Part shown: in pieces, positions 1 through 6,608 of the stretch
Position numbering within the stretch: the stretch's first letter is position 1
Layout: the number at the start of each line of letters is the position of its first letter
Assembly (NCBI GenBank): GCA_034430335.1
Contig: DAOUES010000275.1
Span: forward strand, 1-6,935
DNA from: JAFGOY01 sp034430335
GTDB taxonomy: Bacteria; Chloroflexota; Anaerolineae; Aggregatilineales; UBA3940
DNA: 6,935 nt
Direction of reading: 5' to 3'
Notes under the pieces: generated by a model
The model's database searches: none
Seen by the model: the letters and a program-made list of their open reading frames with translations, nothing else
What the model was told of the DNA's origin: nothing
Translations under genes and position numbers: made by a program

Positions 1-1609
1 CGTCGATCACCCGTTCGCCCAGCCCTGAATCCTGCTCGAAGATCACCTGCCCGTTGGCGTCGGTCACGTCGAGGATGAGCACGGGCCGCACCTGAGTGCC
101 CCCGTTGGCGAATGCCGCATACGCCGCCGTCAATTCGACGAGGCGAACCTCGCCGCCGCCCAGCGTGATCGAAAGATCGTACTCATCAGAGTCGGTAAGC
201 GTAGAGATCCCCAGTTCGGACATGAAGCGAATAAGCTCGCCCACCCCCACCGAGTTCAGCGCGATCACGGCGGGAACGTTGTAGCTCGAAGCCAGTGCTT
301 CCCGCGCCAGCACCGGCCCGTGTTCGAGGTGATCATAGTTGACCGGCGAATAGGCCAATCCTTCATGGGTAACAAATGACGTCTGCACGTCGAGGATCAT
401 CGTCGCCGCCGTCCAGGGGCCGGATCGGGCAGGGTCGAAAGCCAGCGCGTATGTAAACGGCTTCATCGTCGAACCCGGCTGGCGGGGCGCGGCGGCCATA
501 TTGATCGCGCCGCTGATCGACTCGTCGAAGTAGTCAGGGCTGCCCAGCATTGCCAGCACCTGCCCGGTATACGGGTCCATCGCAACCAGCGCAGCATCGT
601 GGGCATTGTGTGGTATCGCGCTGCCATCCTCCGGCTCGTTGAGGAGGTCAAGCTGCCGGTTGACGATCTCCGAAGCAGTGTTCTGCCAGTCCAGGTCGAG
701 TGATGTGCGCACGATCAGCCCGCCCCGGTTCAACTGCTCCGCCGGGATCGCCTCTTGCAGTTGTTCGTAAACCAGGGTGACGAAATGGGGCGCTTCGATT
801 GGGTAGCGCTCGGCGGCAAAAGCCAGTGTCTCCAGGCGGGCGATGTCTGCCTGCTCCCCGGTCAGAAAGCCGTGCTCGGCCATCAACCCTAGCACGACCG
901 ACTGGCGTTCCTGTGCAGCCTCCGGGTCGGTGAGTGGATCATAGACGGATGGTGCCTGCGGAAGCCCGGCCAATAGTGCGCACTCGGCGAGATCGAGTTC
1001 TGAAACCGGTTTGTCGAAATAGGATCGCGCAGCAGCGTCGATCCCGTAGGCAAGGTTCCCGTAGTAAGTCTGGTTGAGATACAGGGCGAGGATATGATCT
1101 TTCCCATACCGGCGATAAAGGCGGTAGGCGAGGATGATTTCGCGCAGTTTGCGGCGCAGCGTACGTTCGCTGCGTTCGGTGGGATCGAGAAGCAGGTTGC
1201 GCGCGACCTGCTGGGTGATCGTGCTGCCGCCGGAGACGACCTCGCCTCCCTGGAGATAGGTCCACACCGCGCGTACCACGCCCCGCGCGTCGACGCCGGG
1301 ATTGGTGTAAAAATGCGCGTCCTCGGTGGCGAGGGTGGCGTCGATGCAGGCCGGGGGCACTTCGTCAAGCGATACGACGCTGTGACGCCCCACCTCATCG
1401 CCGATCACTTCGTAGAGCAGCCGGTCATTCCGGTCGACGATGCGGATCGACGGGACGAGCAGGCTCGAATCGAGGTCTGCGACATCGGGAAGGTCGGCGA
1501 ACAGCCAGAAGTACCCGCCGACGGCCACGCCGATCAACACGATCAGCGCCGCCCCAACGATGATCAGGCGGCGGCGGGCAGGCCGGAAGCGAGACTTTTC
1601 CTCCGCCAT
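1..1609 (-). CDS. Class A penicillin-binding protein (PBP1A-type, GT51 + transpeptidase), C-terminus cut by window edge
   Basis: Bifunctional peptidoglycan synthase: the GT51 domain polymerises lipid II into glycan strands and the transpeptidase domain cross-links stem peptides, both outside the cytoplasmic membrane. The reading frame is open from the ATG at 1609 to the window edge, giving 536 residues; the family is usually 650-900, so the C-terminal part, including the expected KTG box, lies outside. Seen: a basic cytoplasmic tail (1-14), one membrane anchor (about 15-37), GT51 motif 1 EDAHFYTNPGVD with catalytic-type E96, motif 2 GGSTITQQ (127-134), motif 3 RKLRE with E157, and motif 4 KDHILALYLN followed by YYG (170-184). 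In the transpeptidase domain, STMK gives nucleophile S380 and K383, and SYN lies at 442-444. Motif 1 has Asn where His is usual. The start sits one base after the stop of the M1 peptidase gene and has no clear Shine-Dalgarno, suggesting translational coupling. The family call is firm; the exact orthologue is not. Confidence 0.95.
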   Translation of the reverse strand, partial: MAEEKSRFRPARRRLIIVGAALIVLIGVAVGGYFWLFADLPDVADLDSSLLVPSIRIVDRNDRLLYEVIGDEVGRHSVVSLDEVPPACIDATLATEDAHFYTNPGVDARGVVRAVWTYLQGGEVVSGGSTITQQVARNLLLDPTERSERTLRRKLREIILAYRLYRRYGKDHILALYLNQTYYGNLAYGIDAAARSYFDKPVSELDLAECALLAGLPQAPSVYDPLTDPEAAQERQSVVLGLMAEHGFLTGEQADIARLETLAFAAERYPIEAPHFVTLVYEQLQEAIPAEQLNRGGLIVRTSLDLDWQNTASEIVNRQLDLLNEPEDGSAIPHNAHDAALVAMDPYTGQVLAMLGSPDYFDESISGAINMAAAPRQPGSTMKPFTYALAFDPARSGPWTAATMILDVQTSFVTHEGLAYSPVNYDHLEHGPVLAREALASSYNVPAVIALNSVGVGELIRFMSELGISTLTDSDEYDLSITLGGGEVRLVELTAAYAAFANGGTQVRPVLILDVTDANGQVIFEQDSGLGERVID

Positions 1610-1610
1610 G

Positions 1611-3146
1611 CTAATGTTCTGGGTCGGCGAAGTAGCCGGTCAGCAGCGGGGTGAGGTCTTGATCGGTATGGCGGCGGGCCGCTGCGAAAAAGTCGTCGGC
1701 GGTGACCGTCTGCCACTGGTAGGTCTGGTAGTAGTCTTTGATGAAGGCGAAGAAGGCTTCATCGCCCATCGTCTCGCGGAGATCGGCCATGAACAGCGCC
1801 GCCTGGCCGTACATCGAGAAGATAAAGCTGGCGCTGTCGGAATAGCTGTAGATCGTCGCATCGACCGGGCCGTAGGGATTGTACTGGGTCACCCGCGATT
1901 CCCACCACCAGTTCACATACTCCGGGTGGTAGCGTTCGTAGTAAAGCAGTTCGCCGTAGAAGGCCATCGATTCGTCGAGCCAGGGTTCGTTGACCTGGTC
2001 GTTGCCCACCGCGCCATACCACCACTGGTGCCCGATCTCGTGAGCGGTCAGCACGTGGAGGACAGAAGCCTCCAACCCGTAGAAAGTATAGTAAGCGTAA
2101 TCGGTGATCGAAACCAGGGCCGAGTATTCCATCCCCCCGAAATAACCGTTTTCGGCAATCGTCAGGTTGTCGTAAGGGTACGGGCCGTACAATTCTTCGA
2201 ATAATGTGATTGCCTCAGATGCAATATCGACGGCAGCGCTCCCGGCTTCGGCGTGATCGGGGAGATAATAGCTGGTGATTGGGATGCCGTCGACCTCTCC
2301 GCTGGCCGTTTCGTATTGATCGGAGGCGAGGAAAGCCACTCCCCTGGCGCGTTCCACCCGGAAGCGCCACAGGCCATCCTCGACCGGACCCTGCGGCCCA
2401 CCGCTGGCGACGGTGATGCCCTCTCCGGCGCGAACGTTCAGCGAGATGTTCGTCAGCGGGTAGATGGTCGGATCGCCAACCGGGTGATAGCGCCACGTGT
2501 GCCATCCCTCCCCCTCGATATAAGGAACCAGCGCCGGATACCACTCCCCGGCCTGGATCAGATTCAGCGTCCAGCCGGTCGATGCCAGCGGCGGCCAATC
2601 GGTGCTGGCGATAGGCGGGAATACGACGCGGTACTGCATGTTGATCACGACCTTGCCGCCGGGTAGCAGCGAACGGGGCAGAGGCACGTGCAGCATGGTA
2701 TCGCCATCTTCGAACGTGGGCAGCCCTTCCTGGCGGTCGATGCCCTGTGTCACCAGCACGCTGTCCAGGTAAAACACATCGGGAAGGTAGTGAACCGGGA
2801 CGCTGAAGACGATCTCGTCCCAGGTATCTGCCGTCGTATTTTCGATCTGGACAGATTGGGAAACACTCATCCAGCGTTCGGCATAGAACAACTCGACATC
2901 AAGCACGATCTCCGGCAGCGACTCGCTTTCGACAGGGGTGGGAACAGGAGTCGGCACGGGCGAGGGAGTCGCAGTCGGCTCGACACCGGGCGGCAGGGGG
3001 ATCGTCGCCGGCACCGGCGGGGTGACGGTCAGCAGCGGCGGCGGCGACGAGGTCGGCGGCAGCGAAGACGAGAAGAGCGGCTGGCAGCCTGCCACTATCG
3101 CGGCAATGAATATCACCACAACCAGCCGCTTCGGTCGAATCATCAT
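1611..3146 (-). CDS. M1-family zinc metallopeptidase (aminopeptidase-like), predicted lipoprotein
   Basis: A gluzincin metallopeptidase of the M1 type, expected to trim N-terminal residues from peptides; as a lipoprotein it would sit on the outer face of the cytoplasmic membrane. Counting from the ATG at 3146 (511 residues): basic n-region and hydrophobic core (1-17), lipobox V18-A19-G20-C21, a Pro/Thr/Ser-rich linker (about 22-75) containing PSPVPTPVPTP, an N-terminal beta domain, and then the catalytic domain. The zinc motif is HEIGH (H369, E370, H373) with E392 exactly 18 residues later, the HExxH-X18-E spacing of M1. GGMEY (337-341) takes the place of the GxMEN exopeptidase motif and keeps Glu340. 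Y446 in MYGQAALF aligns with the catalytic Tyr of the family's YxKG segment. The large C-terminal helical domain of ERAP/PepN-type enzymes is absent. The frame can be extended to an ATG at 3188, but that start lies inside a terminator stem and would bury the lipobox; AAAGGA ten bases upstream supports 3146 (or 3143). The substrate is unknown. Confidence 0.92.
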   Translation of the reverse strand: MMIRPKRLVVVIFIAAIVAGCQPLFSSSLPPTSSPPPLLTVTPPVPATIPLPPGVEPTATPSPVPTPVPTPVESESLPEIVLDVELFYAERWMSVSQSVQIENTTADTWDEIVFSVPVHYLPDVFYLDSVLVTQGIDRQEGLPTFEDGDTMLHVPLPRSLLPGGKVVINMQYRVVFPPIASTDWPPLASTGWTLNLIQAGEWYPALVPYIEGEGWHTWRYHPVGDPTIYPLTNISLNVRAGEGITVASGGPQGPVEDGLWRFRVERARGVAFLASDQYETASGEVDGIPITSYYLPDHAEAGSAAVDIASEAITLFEELYGPYPYDNLTIAENGYFGGMEYSALVSITDYAYYTFYGLEASVLHVLTAHEIGHQWWYGAVGNDQVNEPWLDESMAFYGELLYYERYHPEYVNWWWESRVTQYNPYGPVDATIYSYSDSASFIFSMYGQAALFMADLRETMGDEAFFAFIKDYYQTYQWQTVTADDFFAAARRHTDQDLTPLLTGYFADPEH

Positions 3147-3156
3147 ACAGAACTTA

Positions 3157-3162
3157 TCCTTT
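3157..3162 (-). promoter_or_regulatory. Ribosome binding site deciding the M1 lipoprotein start
   Basis: AAAGGA on the minus strand, 10 bases before the ATG at 3146 and 13 before the in-frame ATG at 3143. It favours the start that places a lipoprotein signal peptide at the very N-terminus. The spacing is slightly long, so the choice between the two adjacent ATGs is not settled. Confidence 0.6.
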
Positions 3163-3181
3163 ACATCCAACCAAAAAGGAA

Positions 3182-3209
3182 GCCACACCGGGCCAAAGCC
3201 CGATGTGGC
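3182..3209 (-). terminator. Rho-independent terminator after the M23 fusion gene
   Basis: The arms at 3182-3193 and 3198-3209 form a 12-bp GC-rich stem around a 4-base TTTG loop. Read on the minus strand every position pairs (one is a U-G wobble); read on the plus strand that position becomes a C-A mismatch, so the hairpin belongs to minus-strand transcripts. It is followed by TTCCTTTTTGG, an interrupted but recognisable U-tract, and begins about 26 bases after the stop codon at 3236. It would end the transcript of the three-domain M23 gene. It lies only about 35 bases before the next start codon at 3146. Confidence 0.82.
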
Positions 3210-3235
3210 CTATATCATACACCACGTGAGAGAAT

Positions 3236-5047
3236 CTAACTGCGTTTTGGCCGGTTCGCCTCGATGAACGCTTTTGGATCGGTGTAGTGCTGGTACACGG
3301 CGTCAAGATTGAGGCCCGGCCAGTGCCAGGGCTGGCTCTCCAGGACGTCGGTTTTGGCAATGTCGAAGTGGAGGTGATAGGCCAACTGTCCGAAAGCGTC
3401 ACCCACCGAAGCGATCTGCTGGCCGCGCTCGACCCGGTCGCCTTCTCTCACCAGGGGATTGTTGAGATGAGCCATCCGGCTCCAAACCACCGTGCCATCC
3501 GGCAGGGGATCATAGCGGATCACGATCACGTGTCCCCACATACCGGCCAACACTGCGGAGAACGTCACCGTGCCGTTGGCAGGTGAATAGACCGGCGCAT
3601 TTGCATCGGTATCCCAGACCGGTTTGTTGTTGTTCAAATCGGCCCCGGTGTGGTACGACTTGAACGTATCGCCGTAGTAGGTGCCAAAACCCACTGCGTC
3701 GAACCAGGTGCCGGGCCACAGCTTATCGCCCATCCGCTCCTCGGCAGTCCCGACCGGGGCATCGAACCCGCCCCGCTCGTCAGGCTTGGCCTGTTCGACC
3801 ACCCTGCGCCAGCGCACCGCCGAAAAAGCGATCTCTTTGTCGCTTTCACCGGTCAGGTCGGTCAGGTTGACCTGCGCGCCGTCGGCGCACTTTTCGAATT
3901 GATAGACGACCAGCGGCACCCATTGATCGGAGTACCGCGATTGATTAAGTTTGACGAGTAGTTCAGTGCCTACTCCCGATATGCCGTGAATGTGGTAGCG
4001 TGCCTGCTTCGAGGTGGAGTGAGTGCCCGGCACAAAGACGGAGACTTCGTAGGTGCCTGCCTCTGGCAAATTGGGCCGCCAGATCGCCCAGACGGTATCG
4101 CGGTCGGCGCGGGTCTTCTTGTACTTGGTCGGGTGGCCACGCACGCTGGTCAGTTCGGAAAAGACCTGGGCGGGCGTCTGGCCGGTATGGGTGCCGTCCA
4201 TGTAGCCGGAGTCGTAGGGCGCGACGATCTTTTCCCAGTCATAACGCCGCCACACTTTGTCCGGCCCGATTTCTTCGTCGACAAATTCCTCGTTGATGGC
4301 GACAAACTCGACCGGGCCTATCGAGCCAAAGCGCCAGTAGGAGAGTCCTGACGCGCCGCGAACGCTGCGGGCGATGTCCTGCGCCTGCCGGATGCTGTCC
4401 GGCGTGACGCCGTAGGCTTGCAGGACGGGGTAGATCGGCAGGCCATACGGTCCCCAGACCACGTAGGCTTCGGTCAGCACGTCTTCGGGCGTACGGGCCA
4501 TCTCGCCCCAGTAGCACATCGGGTGGACGCTGTCGACGTACGGACGCCAGGCATCGGGGTGGATCGTACTGTACCAGCGCTGGCGCGGATCGACGCCGAT
4601 TCCGATGTGGAAATCACGCCCCAGCGCCGCCCGGATGCCGCTCATCAATTTTACGACATCGCCGCTGCTGCCTTCCCAGAACCCATCGTAGGGTTCGATG
4701 TCCAGTATCAGCGATTTGACGCCGGGCACCTGTGCGGCCTGCACTACCTTCTCGATCTCGCCGTCGATGTTTTTGCCCAGCACCACGCACCAGACATGAA
4801 TCTCCAGGTTTTGAGCAGCGAGGGCATTGACCCACTTTGAGATATCGGCGGGGCCATTGATTTCCAGGGCAGCCTTATTATCGTATTTCCCCTGCCACTC
4901 CGTGCCGTTGCTCGTCTTGATGAACAAACCGTCGACTACCGGCCCGTAGTTCTTCAACGTATCGACCACATCGCCGACTGTGGCTTCTCCAACCGCGTCG
5001 CCTTCCCAATGCCAGAGATATACCTTACCATCATACGGATTCGCCAT
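3236..5047 (-). CDS. Three-domain protein: TIM-barrel glycosidase-like, golvesin-like beta-sandwich, M23 (LytM) peptidase
   Basis: 603 residues from the ATG at 5047. Residues about 1-275 read as a TIM-barrel of the glycoside-hydrolase kind, with a strand ending LILDIEP (D116, E118) and a later strand HPMCYWGE (M177-E182); the exact GH family is unresolved. Residues about 280-416 resemble the golvesin C-terminal / xanthan-lyase CBD-like domain: WAIWRPNLPEAGTYEVSV starting at W320, and AVRWRRV ending at 416. After a short linker comes an M23/LytM domain (about 445-600) with H466 and D470 in HTGADLN, H527 in MAHL, and H558/H560 in HLHFD. These match the zinc and catalytic positions of Gly-Gly/DD-endopeptidases that cut peptidoglycan cross-links. 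No signal peptide or membrane segment is visible, although the likely substrate is extracellular. The frame is open up to an ATG at 5200, but that would overlap rtcB, whereas AGGGAG six bases before 5047 is a strong ribosome binding site. Its own promoter and terminator suggest a single-gene transcript. The M23 call is firm, the golvesin call good, the barrel tentative. Confidence 0.9.
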   Translation of the reverse strand: MANPYDGKVYLWHWEGDAVGEATVGDVVDTLKNYGPVVDGLFIKTSNGTEWQGKYDNKAALEINGPADISKWVNALAAQNLEIHVWCVVLGKNIDGEIEKVVQAAQVPGVKSLILDIEPYDGFWEGSSGDVVKLMSGIRAALGRDFHIGIGVDPRQRWYSTIHPDAWRPYVDSVHPMCYWGEMARTPEDVLTEAYVVWGPYGLPIYPVLQAYGVTPDSIRQAQDIARSVRGASGLSYWRFGSIGPVEFVAINEEFVDEEIGPDKVWRRYDWEKIVAPYDSGYMDGTHTGQTPAQVFSELTSVRGHPTKYKKTRADRDTVWAIWRPNLPEAGTYEVSVFVPGTHSTSKQARYHIHGISGVGTELLVKLNQSRYSDQWVPLVVYQFEKCADGAQVNLTDLTGESDKEIAFSAVRWRRVVEQAKPDERGGFDAPVGTAEERMGDKLWPGTWFDAVGFGTYYGDTFKSYHTGADLNNNKPVWDTDANAPVYSPANGTVTFSAVLAGMWGHVIVIRYDPLPDGTVVWSRMAHLNNPLVREGDRVERGQQIASVGDAFGQLAYHLHFDIAKTDVLESQPWHWPGLNLDAVYQHYTDPKAFIEANRPKRS

Positions 5048-5053
5048 GTGCCA

Positions 5054-5059
5054 CTCCCT
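5054..5059 (-). promoter_or_regulatory. Ribosome binding site deciding the M23 fusion start
   Basis: AGGGAG on the minus strand, six bases before the ATG at 5047. It picks this ATG over the in-frame one at 5200, which lies inside the rtcB coding sequence and would add 51 Trp/Arg-rich residues with no domain or signal-peptide character. Confidence 0.8.
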
Positions 5060-5083
5060 GAGCGCTCTAATAATCCTGGTGAT

Positions 5084-5112
5084 GTTATCGCACCACAACG
5101 GCGCAGTGTCAA
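5084..5112 (-). promoter_or_regulatory. Sigma-70-type promoter for the M23 fusion gene
   Basis: On the minus strand a perfect TTGACA -35 box (5107-5112) is followed by a 17-base spacer and GATAAC (5084-5089), which matches four of six positions of TATAAT, including the A at position 2 but not the final T. Transcription would begin near 5076-5078, leaving a leader of about 30 bases that contains the AGGGAG ribosome binding site. It falls entirely in the 85-base gap between rtcB and the M23 gene. The rest of this gap shows no U-tract-bearing hairpin, so readthrough from rtcB remains possible. Confidence 0.65.
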
Positions 5113-5132
5113 GCCGACCTTTTGACCATCCC

Positions 5133-6581
5133 CTATCCTTTGACCACCGCCAGCGGAACCAGCCGGGCCACTTTCCTGGCGATTCCGGCCCCGGATACAA
5201 CCCTGACTACCTCGTCCACATCCTTGTATGCCTGCGGCGCTTCTTCGGCCAACCCCGGCAGACTTCCGGCCTGAACGCTGATTCCGCTCTCTTCCAACTC
5301 CACACGGAGTTGATCGCCCCGGATGGTGCTCTTTGCTTTCTTACGGCTCATCACGCGGCCTGCCCCATGACAGGAACTGCCAAAGGTCTGCTCCATGCTG
5401 GCTTCCGTACCGGCCAGCACCCAGCTCGACGTTCCCATCGAGCCGGGGACAAGCACCGGCTGCCCGATAGTACGATATTCAGGCGGGAGTCCCTCATAGC
5501 CGGGGCCAAAGGCACGAGTCGCCCCCTTGCGATGGACGACGACTTCGACGGTCTTGCCATCTACCTTGTGTTTCTCTACTTTTGCCATGTTGTGGGCAAT
5601 ATCGTACACCAGGCGCAGATGCCGGTCATCGAGCTTCCCGGCCAGAACCTGCTCGAAACTGCGCCGGATGTGATGTGTCAACACCTGCCGGTTGACAAAA
5701 GCGTAGTTCGCCGCTGCACACATCGCCCCGTAATAGGACTGCCCCTCCTCTGAATGGAACGGCGCACAGATCAACTGGCGGTCGGGCAGGCTGATCCCGT
5801 ACCGGCGAACGGCCTCCTGGAACTGCCGCACATAGTCCGTGCATACCTGGTGACCAAATCCACGCGACCCGGTGTGAACCTGCACCGCCACGCGCCCTTT
5901 GACCAGTCCCATCGCGTCGGCGGCATCGGCATCGAACACTTCATCCACCACATCGACTTCGATGAAATGATTCCCTGCGCCGAGCGTACCCACCTGCCCG
6001 ATCCCCCGGCTCAAGGCGCGGCTGCTCACCTTGCTCGCATCAGCCGCTTTGAGGCATCCCTGCTCTTCGGTGCGGCGAACATCCTCAGGCAGCGCATAAC
6101 CTGCCTTAAGTGCCCAACTCGATCCTTCGTGAAGCAGACTCTTGAACTCCTTGTCGTTCAGCTTGACATTTCCACCTTTTCCTACACCGCTTGGGCAGTT
6201 GTGGTATAGGGCCAATGCCAGATCGGGTAAAAATGGGGCAATCTCTTCGTCCTCGATGCTGCTCGACAGGACCCGAACACCGCAGTTGATGTCGTAACCG
6301 ACCCCTCCCGGAGAGATGACGCCATCGCCTGTTCGCGAGGCGACCACGCCGCCGATGGGAAAACCGTAGCCCTGGTGGATATCGGGCATAGCCAGCGAAT
6401 ATTTGACCAGCCCCGGCAGAGTAGCTGTGTTGACCAACTGGTCGACCGACGCATCGCCCAGCGCCGCTTCCAGCAGTCGGTCGCTGGCATATAAGCGGGC
6501 TGGAACCCGCATATCATCGCGAAACGAGGCCGGGATTTCCCACACATACTCTGCGATACGTTGAAAATCCTGCTTACGCAT
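5133..6581 (-). CDS. rtcB: RNA-splicing ligase RtcB (GTP/Mn2+-dependent 3'-phosphate RNA ligase)
   Basis: Joins RNA 3'-phosphate or 2',3'-cyclic-phosphate ends to 5'-OH ends, using GTP and Mn2+ through a covalent RtcB-GMP intermediate; in bacteria it is an RNA-repair enzyme in the cytoplasm. The protein has 482 residues, nearly the same as the 481 of the well-studied Pyrococcus enzyme, and the key residues line up one for one: D97 and C100 (VGYDINCGVRV), H205 (GAGNHF), H236 (VQVHTGSRG), H330 (VYDIAHN), the guanylylated histidine H405 in CHGAGR, and the penultimate K481 in the terminal VVKG. HRKGATRAFGPG (350-361) is also conserved. The ATG at 6581 is preceded six bases upstream by GGAGG. It lies 27 nt after the archease stop in the same direction, matching the known archease-RtcB partnership. 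I see no terminator after it and no sign of decay. Confidence 0.98.
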   Translation of the reverse strand: MRKQDFQRIAEYVWEIPASFRDDMRVPARLYASDRLLEAALGDASVDQLVNTATLPGLVKYSLAMPDIHQGYGFPIGGVVASRTGDGVISPGGVGYDINCGVRVLSSSIEDEEIAPFLPDLALALYHNCPSGVGKGGNVKLNDKEFKSLLHEGSSWALKAGYALPEDVRRTEEQGCLKAADASKVSSRALSRGIGQVGTLGAGNHFIEVDVVDEVFDADAADAMGLVKGRVAVQVHTGSRGFGHQVCTDYVRQFQEAVRRYGISLPDRQLICAPFHSEEGQSYYGAMCAAANYAFVNRQVLTHHIRRSFEQVLAGKLDDRHLRLVYDIAHNMAKVEKHKVDGKTVEVVVHRKGATRAFGPGYEGLPPEYRTIGQPVLVPGSMGTSSWVLAGTEASMEQTFGSSCHGAGRVMSRKKAKSTIRGDQLRVELEESGISVQAGSLPGLAEEAPQAYKDVDEVVRVVSGAGIARKVARLVPLAVVKG

Positions 6582-6587
6582 AATTGG

Positions 6588-6594
6588 CCTCCCC
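6588..6594 (-). promoter_or_regulatory. Ribosome binding site of rtcB
   Basis: GGGGAGG on the minus strand, ending six bases before the ATG at 6581, inside the 27-base archease-rtcB gap. It is a strong, well-placed Shine-Dalgarno and fixes the rtcB start; the family's typical length agrees. Confidence 0.8.
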
Positions 6595-6608
6595 GAAGAT
6601 CAAAACGT

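Noticed and set aside
1094..1654. Plus-strand open frame of 186 residues opposite the GT51 domain
   Set aside because: Fully antisense to conserved GT51 codons; its composition (Arg, Asp, Ala rich) follows from the opposite-strand codon bias.
1440..2204. Plus-strand open frame of 254 residues opposite the PBP/M1 junction
   Set aside because: It is an antisense shadow of the M1 catalytic domain and PBP N-terminus; the translation is low-complexity Arg/Val-rich with no family resemblance.
2688..3239. Plus-strand open frame of 183 residues with an Arg/Gly-rich tail
   Set aside because: The Arg/Gly-rich part is simply the antisense of the Pro/Ser/Thr-rich lipoprotein linker, and the frame runs through the terminator.
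4670..4710. Assigning the barrel domain to GH18 because of the DIE motif
   Set aside because: Only the last D-x-E is present; the preceding acidic residues of the GH18 signature are hydrophobic here, so the family name is not justified.
5060..5067. Perfect 8-base palindrome GAGCGCTC in the M23 gene leader
   Set aside because: Too short and without partner sites; a palindrome of this length is common by chance in GC-rich sequence.
5090..5105. Possible hairpin (GCGCC / GGTGC, 5-base loop) after rtcB as a terminator
   Set aside because: The stem is only five pairs with a wobble, no U-tract follows, and it coincides with the spacer of the predicted promoter.
5048..5200. Longer N-terminus for the M23 fusion starting at 5200
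   Set aside because: It would overlap the rtcB coding end and the promoter, adds no signal peptide, and lacks the strong AGGGAG site seen before 5047.
4980..5753. Plus-strand open frame of 257 residues opposite rtcB and the M23 gene start
   Set aside because: It spans the antisense of two well-supported genes and the promoter gap, its translation has no recognisable domain, and no ribosome binding site precedes it. Long antisense frames are expected in GC-rich DNA.
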